In this document: positions 41,606 through 49,449 of the stretch, piece by piece
Layout of the letters: every line of letters starts with the position of its first letter
How positions within the stretch are numbered: the stretch's first letter is position 1
Origin: Chlorohelix sp037138995
Lineage (GTDB): Bacteria; Chloroflexota; Chloroflexia; Chloroheliales; Chloroheliaceae
Reading direction: 5' to 3'
Assembly (NCBI RefSeq): GCF_037138995.1
Contig: NZ_JBAXHI010000001.1
Coordinates: 186,001-250,000 of the forward strand
DNA: 64,000 nucleotides
Program-made: the position numbers and the translations under genes
Notes under the pieces: model-generated
Database searches by the model: none
What the model was told of the DNA's origin: nothing
Seen by the model: the letters and a program-made list of their open reading frames with translations, nothing else

Positions 41606-43471
41606 CTAGGAGCGATTATTCAAGTCGTCAAAATACTGTTTGATAATATCTTTCAAGGTAATCGGCACATTGTTTTTGTCCAGAGCCTCAGAAGCGGCAC
41701 GTGAGTAATCCTCGATTACCTGTGTATAAGGCACTTGGGTATTACCTGCTGCTCCACCGTTATTGGTGTTGGTACTTTGAGTGGGACCATCGCCATTCTT
41801 GCCGCGCAAGTTCTGTTGAGTACCATTTCCGTTGCGTTTGGTTGGGCTTTGGTAAACGTTATCAACACTTCCTTTACCTGCCCCTTTACCTTGTCCCTGC
41901 CCCTGATTGGAGTTCTGGGTATCCTGTCCAACGCCTTTACCTTGCCCCTGCCCTTGCTGGTTGCCTTGCCCGTTGCTGCCGTCACCTACTGCTTGCTTGT
42001 CGCCTTGCCCATCACCTTGAGTTTGACCATTACCGCTTTGCTTTGATTGATTACCCTGTGACCCTTGTTGTTCTTGCCCTTGTTGCTGGCTTGCTTGTTG
42101 CTGCCCGTCCGTTGAGGTATCGCCGTTTTGGCTACTATCGCCAAGTTGACCGAGGTCTTCCTGATTACCGAAATCTTGTGCTTGCGTACCGGGTTTACTG
42201 TTAACATTTGTACCATCCTGATTTTGCTTGCCGGCATTCGATATTGCCTGTTCACTTTTCTGGAGTTGGCTTTGGGCTTGCTGTAATTGCTCTTGGAATT
42301 GCTGATTCTTACCGGCTTGTTGCGTCTGGTTTGCCAAATCGCGTAAAGCTTGTTGCGCCCCTGCCGGGTTCTGTTTTAAATTATCGCTGCTCAATTGCTG
42401 AGCGGATTTGTTCAGGGCATCTGCCATAGCTTTGTCGCTATTCTCAAAGTTTTTGGCGTTCTGTGCCAATGAATCGGCTAACGTTTGCGCTTGTGCCGGG
42501 TCATTTTTTAGCTTATCTATATTAGCTGCCACTTTTTGCAATTGGTCGGCGGCGTTATCAAAACGGCTTGGGTCATTGGATTGGCTGAGGGCGTTACCGG
42601 CAGCGCGAGTGCTATCGTACTTCTTTAAATCGTTTGCAAGCGATTCAAAGGCGGCTTTCTGTGCAGCCTGATTAGTGTCGCCTAATTTTGAAAGCTCTTG
42701 ATTGGCTTTATCAATGCTCGCCAACGTTTGTTCCCTGTTGAATTTATTATCCTGAATATCTTTTTTCGCCGTATCCAATTGCTTTAATAATTCTTGCAAC
42801 TTTGGGTCAGATTCGGACAGGTTGTACTTTTTGGCTTCTTCCTTGATTTGGTTTTTCAAACCCTCTATTTTTTGCGCTTCTTTGTCCACTTGTTGACCAA
42901 GAGCTTCGTTTTCTTTGGCAAGAAGCGCCGCCGAGTTGGGTAGGAAAAGCGCCAAAGCCAGCAAAGGTATTAACGCCAATGCAAACAATCCCGATTTTTT
43001 CTCTACTCGTAGCGGGAAAGCTTTCCGAAGCTTGGTTTCTTCCAGAATAGTTTTGGCATCTTGGAATTGGCGTACTCCCATAATGACATAGTCTAGTTTC
43101 TTGGGAGAGTTATAGCCTTCCAGCGCGGTGCTAGTACGTTCTTTCAAGCCCAGCATGCGGTCGGCGCGTTTTGCTGTGTCCAGAATGGTACGTGGTCGGA
43201 AAAGAGCGTAGCATATACTGCTTACCAGAAATATCAGAAGCGTTGACTCCGCTATTATTAGAGCCTGTTCAACTGTAAAGGAGGGTATAACCCTGCTGTA
43301 GAGCGCAACTGCTAAAGAGGTGCCGCCACCAATTAAGAACGCAAAAGGCAGAATCCGTACCATTTCCTGAATCCGCATACGGAACTCAAAGCGTTTGAGA
43401 CGCAGCACCAGCGCCTTGTAATCTTTCTCGGAGATTTGCTGTTCTAGCTGCTCTTTTTCAATTACTGCCAT
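41606..43471 (-). CDS. membrane coiled-coil protein with Gln/Gly-rich tail, first gene of MoxR cluster
   Basis: A 621-residue protein with no certain family. Two helices at about 40-60 and 68-90 form a hairpin, with a third near 163-182. A long helical coiled-coil region follows at 185-400, rich in Lys, Gln, Asn and Asp. Then comes a low-complexity segment (about 400-560) dominated by Gln, Gly, Asn and Ser (QGQEQQGSQGNQSKQSG and similar). It ends with a folded-looking motif, YTQVIEDYSRAASEAL..NVPITLKDIIKQYFDDL. That C-terminal YF-L motif and the gene position resemble the DUF4175-like membrane proteins that precede MoxR operons in other phyla. GGAG lies eight bases before ATG 43471. Confidence 0.7.
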   Translation of the reverse strand: MAVIEKEQLEQQISEKDYKALVLRLKRFEFRMRIQEMVRILPFAFLIGGGTSLAVALYSRVIPSFTVEQALIIAESTLLIFLVSSICYALFRPRTILDTAKRADRMLGLKERTSTALEGYNSPKKLDYVIMGVRQFQDAKTILEETKLRKAFPLRVEKKSGLFALALIPLLALALFLPNSAALLAKENEALGQQVDKEAQKIEGLKNQIKEEAKKYNLSESDPKLQELLKQLDTAKKDIQDNKFNREQTLASIDKANQELSKLGDTNQAAQKAAFESLANDLKKYDSTRAAGNALSQSNDPSRFDNAADQLQKVAANIDKLKNDPAQAQTLADSLAQNAKNFENSDKAMADALNKSAQQLSSDNLKQNPAGAQQALRDLANQTQQAGKNQQFQEQLQQAQSQLQKSEQAISNAGKQNQDGTNVNSKPGTQAQDFGNQEDLGQLGDSSQNGDTSTDGQQQASQQQGQEQQGSQGNQSKQSGNGQTQGDGQGDKQAVGDGSNGQGNQQGQGQGKGVGQDTQNSNQGQGQGKGAGKGSVDNVYQSPTKRNGNGTQQNLRGKNGDGPTQSTNTNNGGAAGNTQVPYTQVIEDYSRAASEALDKNNVPITLKDIIKQYFDDLNNRS

Positions 43472-43599
43472 TGGATATACTCCAGATGTGTACTACCGGA
43501 AGCCAAGAGAGGAAATGACCGGACGTTCTCTATTGTACAGGCTTATAATATAACTGAGAAATCACATCACTTGAGGAAAGACGCAGTAGTGAGAAAATC

Positions 43600-45132
43600 T
43601 TATGTTTTCCAGTCTCCGAACAAGGGACGACCTTCTTTAGCTCTTCGCCTTTTAAGCTCATCATTCTTGGCAAAAAAGTTGTAAATCATTTCTGTATTGC
43701 GATTGTCTTCAATATCTTCTCGCAGAATCTTGGCATCTTCTATGCGTTCGTTAACAAGGTCTTCCACATCTTCTGGATTAGGCACATTTTCAAACTTAAG
43801 CGGTTCGCCTTGCCCTGCTGTCGAAATAATAACCGTACCAAAGCCCAACAGGTTGGACATGAAACCGGGTTTATCCGATTGGACATCCTGTGCGTTCATA
43901 GCTTTGACAACTCCCACCGATTGGTCAAAACCGAAAGGTAATTTTGTCATGCTCAAAAATTCATCGGGGCGTATTATATAGCGGTCATTTCGCCAGTTTT
44001 CGTATTGAAGATATACTTTGAAGCCTAAACCGCCCAACGCTACCACGAAAACTACCCACAATATTATAGTTACCACACCACCAATTTTTGGGAAAATAAA
44101 CCACTGCATCGGAAGCAGATAAATCAGGAAGAGCATAACCATAGCCAGCGCCCAACCTATAGTGGTAGTAAAGAGGAACCAAGGATGGGTGTGCCAAGTG
44201 TAAATTTCACGCCCGCGCTCGTCATGTGTAATGATTTTGCGGGTTGGTAGGAAAATCTCCCAGAAGGTGAGTTTATCTTCTACCGGCTCACCTTTAGGCT
44301 TTTCTTCTTTGCCATAGTATATCTCGCGCAATCTTTTTTCAATTCGCTCGGATGCACGTTTTTTGCGAGCCTCGTTATTATAAATGCGCCACCGCATTAT
44401 TAAAGAATCTATTTCTTGTCTTAGCAATTCGGGATATTGGACGTGGTTAAATACTATTTTGCTTCTGCCCATGCTGGTTATGGTGATGTTTCCGGTTTTG
44501 TAAAGCCACTCCAGCGGGTTACGTGCCGTTTCCAGTCTTACTTCTTGGGCTTTATCCAATCGGATTTCGGTGGTATCCCTTTTAAAGAACATGACTTTTT
44601 CCACCTGTATTACTCGAATACTGGTGACGATCAAGCGATCATTGCGGTAATCCACCCAATACCACACCAACCCCAAAATATCCAGCAGCACCAGCAATAC
44701 AAAAAGAATAATGAAGATGATGCTTTTGAGAGCCAACAGGAAAGCAAATCCGAGGAAAATTAACAAGGGTATGCCTAGCAACGGCAGCCATGCTAGATGC
44801 AGAAAATGTGTCCAATGGCGGTAATAGACCGTTCTGATTTCCTCATTACTCATCAGACCGCCTAGATATTCGGTGACTTCAACCGGGTCAAAAACGTTGT
44901 TACGCCGAACAGGGTTTTTTTCTTTGCTTCGCCAACTTCGTTTGGCTTTTGGGGGCTTTAAGTCAACCGCAACCGGTTCTTCAATATATTCTTCAAGGTT
45001 TGCTTCTTGTTCAGCCACACCTTTTTGAGATGCACCTTTAGCATGGGGAGTACCCCAGTGGTTTCGCGGTTTTCTCTTGTTATACGAATCCGAATGTTGC
45101 GCCTGTTGGCGAGAATATTCAAAAGGATTCAT
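43600..45132 (-). CDS. membrane protein with two bacterial PH (YdbS-like) domains
   Basis: A 510-residue protein. The N-terminal 100 residues are charged and disordered. Two copies follow of a unit with a membrane helix pair and a bPH2 domain: helices near 112-160, then YRNDRLIVTSIRVIQVEKVMFFKRDTTEIRLDKAQEV, and helices near 318-375, then WRNDRYIIRPDEFLSMTKLPFGFDQSVGVVKAM with FGTVIISTAGQGEPLKFENVPNPEDV. These domains sit at membranes; their ligand is unknown. It overlaps the pgsA stop by 4 nt (ATGA), so the two are coupled. AAGGA is five bases from the ATG. Confidence 0.85.
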   Translation of the reverse strand: MNPFEYSRQQAQHSDSYNKRKPRNHWGTPHAKGASQKGVAEQEANLEEYIEEPVAVDLKPPKAKRSWRSKEKNPVRRNNVFDPVEVTEYLGGLMSNEEIRTVYYRHWTHFLHLAWLPLLGIPLLIFLGFAFLLALKSIIFIILFVLLVLLDILGLVWYWVDYRNDRLIVTSIRVIQVEKVMFFKRDTTEIRLDKAQEVRLETARNPLEWLYKTGNITITSMGRSKIVFNHVQYPELLRQEIDSLIMRWRIYNNEARKKRASERIEKRLREIYYGKEEKPKGEPVEDKLTFWEIFLPTRKIITHDERGREIYTWHTHPWFLFTTTIGWALAMVMLFLIYLLPMQWFIFPKIGGVVTIILWVVFVVALGGLGFKVYLQYENWRNDRYIIRPDEFLSMTKLPFGFDQSVGVVKAMNAQDVQSDKPGFMSNLLGFGTVIISTAGQGEPLKFENVPNPEDVEDLVNERIEDAKILREDIEDNRNTEMIYNFFAKNDELKRRRAKEGRPLFGDWKT

Positions 45133-45776
45133 AAAATTCCTTCAGTTTTTTTTCCGGAAGCGCTCGCTGGTGGTTCTGTTCTTCTCTTTTGTAATTTGAG
45201 AAAGTCGCGAATATAAATGTAACCGCTATACAGGGTTAACCATGTAACCCAATATATCCAGAGCCAAGCAATTTGGAGGAACAGCCCTGCCGGCTGTATA
45301 TCTGATATTTTCCATTCGTAAAGGCTATGAAGAATCCCGTTAGGATTCACACCGTCTGCCCATAAGATTAGCCAAGTCAAGGCGATAGCAGTAAAAACGG
45401 TTTTCAGCTTACCCGCTTTTCCTGCCGGAATTACGATACCGTTTGAGGCAGCGTAACTTCGCAAGCCCGTTATCAGAAATTCGCGCCCGATAATGATAAT
45501 CGCGATCCATGCAGAAAGTATATTCTGCTGAACCAGCATTATCAAAACGCTGGAAATCATTAGCTTATCGGCAGTCAAATCAAGGAAGATTCCCAGATTT
45601 GAGACTGTCTTGTGTCGCCGCGCAAAATAGCCATCCAAAATATCGGTAATCTGTGCCAGTACAAACAGTACGGCAGCAATAAGATAGGAAGGAGACCAAT
45701 CTCGCAACGCCAGCAGCACCAAAACAACCGGAGTAGCGGCAATACGTGACCCGCTCAGGAGATTAGCCAAAGGCAT
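45129..45776 (-). CDS. pgsA: CDP-diacylglycerol--glycerol-3-phosphate 3-phosphatidyltransferase
   Basis: A 215-residue polytopic enzyme. The CDP-alcohol phosphotransferase signature is intact as DGYFARRHKTVSNLGIFLD followed by LTADK (D-G-x2-A-R-x8-G-x3-D-x3-D). It makes phosphatidylglycerol phosphate from CDP-diacylglycerol. NLLSGSRIAATPVVLVLLAL at the N terminus and VFTAIALTWLILW in the middle fit PgsA. The C terminus has about 35 extra, mostly charged residues. It starts 2 bases after the rimO stop. pgsA downstream of a radical-SAM methylthiotransferase gene is a widespread bacterial arrangement. Confidence 0.92.
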   Translation of the reverse strand: MPLANLLSGSRIAATPVVLVLLALRDWSPSYLIAAVLFVLAQITDILDGYFARRHKTVSNLGIFLDLTADKLMISSVLIMLVQQNILSAWIAIIIIGREFLITGLRSYAASNGIVIPAGKAGKLKTVFTAIALTWLILWADGVNPNGILHSLYEWKISDIQPAGLFLQIAWLWIYWVTWLTLYSGYIYIRDFLKLQKRRTEPPASASGKKTEGIL

Positions 45777-45778
45777 AG

Positions 45779-47170
45779 TTACACCAGTTTACCCCATAAA
45801 TCGTATTCAGTAGCATCAGTAATACGGATACGAGCGATAGCCGGACGCACACCCTCTGGAAACAGGCGGCCTTTGGGCGGTTTAATAAACACCATCCCAT
45901 CTACCTCCGGTGCGCTACGATAACTTCTGCCCACCCAGATTGGGCGGCTGTCTCGTGGGCTATAATCTACCGTTCCGCTACCTTCTACTATAACATCAAG
46001 TTCACTGCCAATCAATGATTTATTTTTATGTAGAGATACTTTTTGTTGTAAAGTCATCAAACGCTCGTAACGCTCCTGCTTGACCTCTTCCGCGATTTGC
46101 TCAGGCAACAGCGCGGCAGGGCTGGTAGCTTGGGGCGAGTATTTGAATGCGCCCACATTATCAAACTTCATTTCTTCCAGAAAGTTCAACAAGTATTCAA
46201 ATTCTTCTTCGGTTTCGCCCGGATAGCCCACAATAAAGGTGGTGCGAATGGCAATATCAGGCATTGCCTCGCGCAGTCGCGCAATTGTGACGATAGTTTC
46301 GCTTTGGTCGCTAGGGCGGCGCATTCGGCGCAAGGTAGCTTTATGGGCGTGCTGTAGCGGCATATCAATATAATGCGCTACCCGGGGCAATCGCGCCATA
46401 GTTTCCACCAATTTCGGGCTTACGAAACGTGGGTAAGCATACATCAACCTGAACCACATGATTTCGGGCGCAGCCTCGCAAAGCTGTTCTAACAAAGCTG
46501 CTGTGCCTTCCTTCTCATCCAAATCACGCCCGTAGAAGGTTGTATCCTGCCCTACCAACACAACCTCTTTTACCCCAGCCGTGGCTAGTTCGCGCACTTC
46601 GCGCAGAAGAGTATCGCTAGGTCGGCTCAGGTGTTTGCCCTTCATTTGGGGAATTATGCAGAAAGCGCATCCAGCATCACACCCATCCGAAATTTTTAGG
46701 TACGCGCTTGTGCCTTGCTTCTTCTTGCGCCTGAGCAAGCCGTAGCTAAGGGCGTTGCTTGTATCCAGTTCAATTCCCAGATTAGAGAGCATCGGTGCGA
46801 ATTCATCCCATTTCAACGCGCCTACCACACCATCGACTCCCGCCACTTCTGCTTTTATCAATTCAGATGCGCGGTTTATCAGACAACCCGCTGCCAGCAA
46901 CTTTTGCTCTGTTTGTTTGCCTGCTGCAAGTTGGCGTAAAGAGTCGAGCGATTGTTTAGTGGCAGAGTCGATGAAACCGCAGGTATTTACAATCAGCAAT
47001 TGGGCTTTTTCAGGTTTTAGGGTTTCTCGCATCCCATAGCCTTTTAAAAGTTGTCCCATCGCTTCGCTATCTACGGTATTTTTATCGCAACCAAGCGTGA
47101 GAATGTAAAAAGATTTGCTCTCTATATTTGTCCGCTGAACTGGTACATTTAGCCTAAAATTGCGCTTCAT
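45779..47170 (-). CDS. rimO: ribosomal protein S12 methylthiotransferase RimO
   Basis: A 463-residue radical-SAM enzyme with two iron-sulfur clusters. The N-terminal UPF0004 domain has LGCDKNTVDSE, VNTCGFIDSA and AAGCL, the three cysteines of the auxiliary cluster. The radical-SAM motif is DGCDAGCAFCIIP. The C-terminal TRAM domain begins near IGSELDVIVEG. It adds a methylthio group to an aspartate of ribosomal protein S12. The GCDKN sequence and KISDGC favour RimO over MiaB. It heads the rimO-pgsA-PH operon. Confidence 0.94.
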   Translation of the reverse strand: MKRNFRLNVPVQRTNIESKSFYILTLGCDKNTVDSEAMGQLLKGYGMRETLKPEKAQLLIVNTCGFIDSATKQSLDSLRQLAAGKQTEQKLLAAGCLINRASELIKAEVAGVDGVVGALKWDEFAPMLSNLGIELDTSNALSYGLLRRKKKQGTSAYLKISDGCDAGCAFCIIPQMKGKHLSRPSDTLLREVRELATAGVKEVVLVGQDTTFYGRDLDEKEGTAALLEQLCEAAPEIMWFRLMYAYPRFVSPKLVETMARLPRVAHYIDMPLQHAHKATLRRMRRPSDQSETIVTIARLREAMPDIAIRTTFIVGYPGETEEEFEYLLNFLEEMKFDNVGAFKYSPQATSPAALLPEQIAEEVKQERYERLMTLQQKVSLHKNKSLIGSELDVIVEGSGTVDYSPRDSRPIWVGRSYRSAPEVDGMVFIKPPKGRLFPEGVRPAIARIRITDATEYDLWGKLV

Positions 47171-47205
47171 TTCTGTCCTTCCGGCAAACAGGTGCTACTT
47201 TTCGT

Positions 47206-47697
47206 TTACTGCCTGTAATTGGTAAACTGCAATGCTAACGGAAAATCCTTGCCTTTTAGCAATTGCATAATACCTTGCAACTCGTCCTTGCTTTTGCTGG
47301 TAACACGCACCGCGTCTCCCTGTATCTGGGGTATCGCTTTGGAGTTATCACGGATAAGTTTGCTGATTTCTTTAGCCAATTCTTGATTTAAGCCTTTTTT
47401 AAGCTTGATAACAATGCGCTTTCGCATACCGGAAGCGTCTTCGAGCTTGCCGTAATCGAATATTTTAAGCGAAAGATTACGCCGCACCGCTTTGGTTTCC
47501 ATGATGTCTTTAATCGCATCCCATGACATTTCGCTGGCGGTATTTATCTCTATTTGTTCTTTTTCCAGTTCGATTTCGGTTTTACTATCTTTCAGGTCGT
47601 AACGGGTTGAAACATCGCGTTTAGTCTGATCAATCACGTTAACCATTTCCTGATAGTCGAAATCTGATACTACATCAAACGAAAAGCTCGAAGCCAT
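47206..47697 (-). CDS. YajQ family nucleotide-binding protein
   Basis: A 163-residue protein of normal YajQ length with two ferredoxin-like repeats: SFSFDVVSDFDYQEMVNVIDQTKRDVSTRYDLKDSKTEIE and later KKGLNQELAKEISKLIRDNSKAIPQIQGDAVRVTSKSKDELQ. Members bind cyclic di-GMP or nucleotides in several species, and the exact role here is unproven. AGGAG is nine bases before ATG 47697. It lies 35 bases before rimO, probably in the same transcript, and begins right after a strong terminator of the rodZ-like gene. Confidence 0.93.
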   Translation of the reverse strand: MASSFSFDVVSDFDYQEMVNVIDQTKRDVSTRYDLKDSKTEIELEKEQIEINTASEMSWDAIKDIMETKAVRRNLSLKIFDYGKLEDASGMRKRIVIKLKKGLNQELAKEISKLIRDNSKAIPQIQGDAVRVTSKSKDELQGIMQLLKGKDFPLALQFTNYRQ

Positions 47698-47723
47698 AGC
47701 TATATCTCCTCGATTGTTGCTGT

Positions 47724-47753
47724 TAAAAAAAATCCCCTTCTAAAACAAGGGAT
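47724..47753 (-). terminator. terminator between rodZ-like gene and yajQ
   Basis: Hairpin 47732-47753 (ATCCC / GGGAT with a bulge), followed on the minus strand by eight T (complement of 47724-47731), immediately before the yajQ ribosome-binding site. It could also attenuate yajQ. Confidence 0.75.
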
Positions 47754-47780
47754 AATATACCATATCTGTAAAAATAACTA

Positions 47781-47805
47781 TAGGGATACGGTGTTCGCAT
47801 CCCTA
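47781..47805 (-). terminator. first terminator of rodZ-like gene
   Basis: 7-bp perfect stem TAGGGAT / ATCCCTA, followed on the minus strand by TAGTTATTTTTA. With the hairpin at 47724-47753 it forms a tandem terminator. Confidence 0.65.
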
Positions 47806-47840
47806 CAAAAAATCTATTAGCTCTTTTTTTATGGAAGCTC

Positions 47841-49160
47841 TTAGCGGTTTACGATTTCCTCAGAGCCGTCTGATTTGAAGGCTTTTACTACCGTACCGGA
47901 GTTGGCAGGAGCATACTGTTTCTCTTGCCCATTGACCAGTAGTTTAACCGATACGGGTCTGCCGAGAACTATTTCTATCTTGTCCTTACCTTCAAAAGAT
48001 ATGGTTTTGCCTTTCACCAATTCATTCATAGTAGATTTATCATCTACCCACACTTGCACCCAGCTACCGTCATTATCTACTACCACTTCCAACTTTACTG
48101 GCGGTTTGGTTGGAGCAGTTACTGCGATTGTAGCGGCTTCAGTTGTAGTAGGCGCTGCCGAGCCTAACACTATTCTGGCAACTACCGTTGGATTAGGCAC
48201 TATCGTCGTTGTCACTGCAATAGCGGTAGGTTTTACCATCTGGGTGTTACTAACAGCAACCGGAGTTCCCGCGATTGGCGTTACCGTTGGGGCTGAGTAC
48301 ACATTATGCGTTGCAGTAGCAGCCAACCTATCATTAGTAGGCGGTACAGCTACGCCCCGTAATAGCAACAAGGTTGCCGCTGCAAAGATAATTAACACTG
48401 CCAATAAGGGCATAAAATTTGGAATATAGAAAGCTGGTTTATTTAGCGGCGCCATAGCGGGTTTAAGCACATAGCGACCGGGTTGTCTCAGCATGCTTGT
48501 GGTGTGCTTAGGTCTCACCGACAAAAGTGCTTGCGAGGCGATAGGTTTCGAGAAAGTAACTTCGGGAATCACAATCGGTTGTGGTTCTACTACGGTTACT
48601 TCTACTGTCCCTACCTTTTCAACTTCCGTTTCAACTGCTACTTTGTTGCTTTCGGTGATTACAACTTCAGGCTTGCTTTCACGCTTTTCCTCAACCACTT
48701 CAGCAAGTGCAATTTCAAACTCTGATTCTTCAGCCGTTACGGCAAGAATCTCAACTGTATCTTTTAATGTTTGATTGTTTGTTTCTACAGGTGTTTGTGC
48801 TGTAATGGGGATACTAGGCTCGGTTAATAGGTGGAGACCACCAGAATCGGCACTTCCTGAATCAGCACTACCAGAGTCAGCAGCATGATAGGGTTCAAGA
48901 CCCATGGCTACTGCTTCCAAAAGCTCATCAAAGCTTTGGACTATCTCAGCGCCTTCGAGACCTAAAAAAGCCGCATAATTTTTTAGAAAGCCCCGAATAT
49001 AAACAGGGGGCGGCAAAACTGCGTAGTTCTCTTCTTCTAAAGCCTGTAGAAAAGATTGTCGGATTTTGGTAGCCATTTGAGCTTCCAATAGAGTTACGTC
49101 TTTTTGCACACGTGCTTGACGTAACGTCCGACCTATAATTCCCACATAACTAGATGGCAT
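47841..49160 (-). CDS. RodZ-like helix-turn-helix/transmembrane protein
   Basis: A 439-residue protein. Residues 5-75 are a RodZ-type helix-turn-helix (GIIGRTLRQARVQKDVTLLEAQMATKIRQSFLQALEEENYAVLPPPVYIRGFLKNYAAFLGLE). A variable linker follows, including three copies of a five-residue DSGSA-type repeat near 100-115, then a transmembrane helix (LLAVLIIFAAATLLLLRG), a Thr/Ala/Pro linker and a C-terminal DUF4115-like beta domain (WVQVWVDDKSTM..GKTISFEGKDKIEIVLGRPVSVKLLVNG). RodZ links MreB to the cell wall machinery. The start is ATG 49160, four bases after GGAGGA. Tandem terminators end the gene. Confidence 0.88.
   Translation of the reverse strand: MPSSYVGIIGRTLRQARVQKDVTLLEAQMATKIRQSFLQALEEENYAVLPPPVYIRGFLKNYAAFLGLEGAEIVQSFDELLEAVAMGLEPYHAADSGSADSGSADSGGLHLLTEPSIPITAQTPVETNNQTLKDTVEILAVTAEESEFEIALAEVVEEKRESKPEVVITESNKVAVETEVEKVGTVEVTVVEPQPIVIPEVTFSKPIASQALLSVRPKHTTSMLRQPGRYVLKPAMAPLNKPAFYIPNFMPLLAVLIIFAAATLLLLRGVAVPPTNDRLAATATHNVYSAPTVTPIAGTPVAVSNTQMVKPTAIAVTTTIVPNPTVVARIVLGSAAPTTTEAATIAVTAPTKPPVKLEVVVDNDGSWVQVWVDDKSTMNELVKGKTISFEGKDKIEIVLGRPVSVKLLVNGQEKQYAPANSGTVVKAFKSDGSEEIVNR
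48837..48881 (-). repeat. three 15-bp tandem repeats inside rodZ-like gene
   Basis: Three in-phase 15-base units (48837-48851, 48852-48866, 48867-48881) encode repeated DSGSA-like residues. Units differ at wobble and a few other positions, so copy number may change by slippage without breaking the frame. Confidence 0.75.
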
Positions 49161-49308
49161 ACATTCCTCCACCGCTCGACGGCAGGATACCTATGCCAGA
49201 ACCACTATTATCTTTTGAAGTACTCAAGTTCTCGCTAACTCCTGCAAATCGACCCATTTCATTCAGCCATACATTGATGGTGAGATATTACTAACGACCC
49301 CACACAGT

Positions 49309-49326
49309 GATAAGCACTGGCTTATC
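49309..49326. promoter_or_regulatory. palindrome upstream of rodZ-like gene
   Basis: GATAAGC-ACTG-GCTTATC, a perfect 7-bp inverted repeat with a 4-base centre, 149 bases upstream of the rodZ-like start and 123 bases past the end of the next gene. No T-tract follows on either strand, so an operator is as likely as a terminator. The rest of 49161-49449 shows nothing recognisable. Confidence 0.4.
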
Positions 49327-49449
49327 TTACTCGGCTGAAGAAAAACATAAAAATACTCAGAGCAGTACTTGAGAAACCCTTTCTTCTACATTTACATCTC
49401 ATTAGATTATATATACCACATAATTTTAATCGGTGCAAATTTAGTTTTA

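Noticed and set aside
41701..42204. 167-codon plus-strand ORF over the Gln-rich gene
   Set aside because: Antisense shadow of low-complexity CAG/CAA-rich coding DNA. Composition is skewed (Tyr, Leu, Arg) and no start signal is present.
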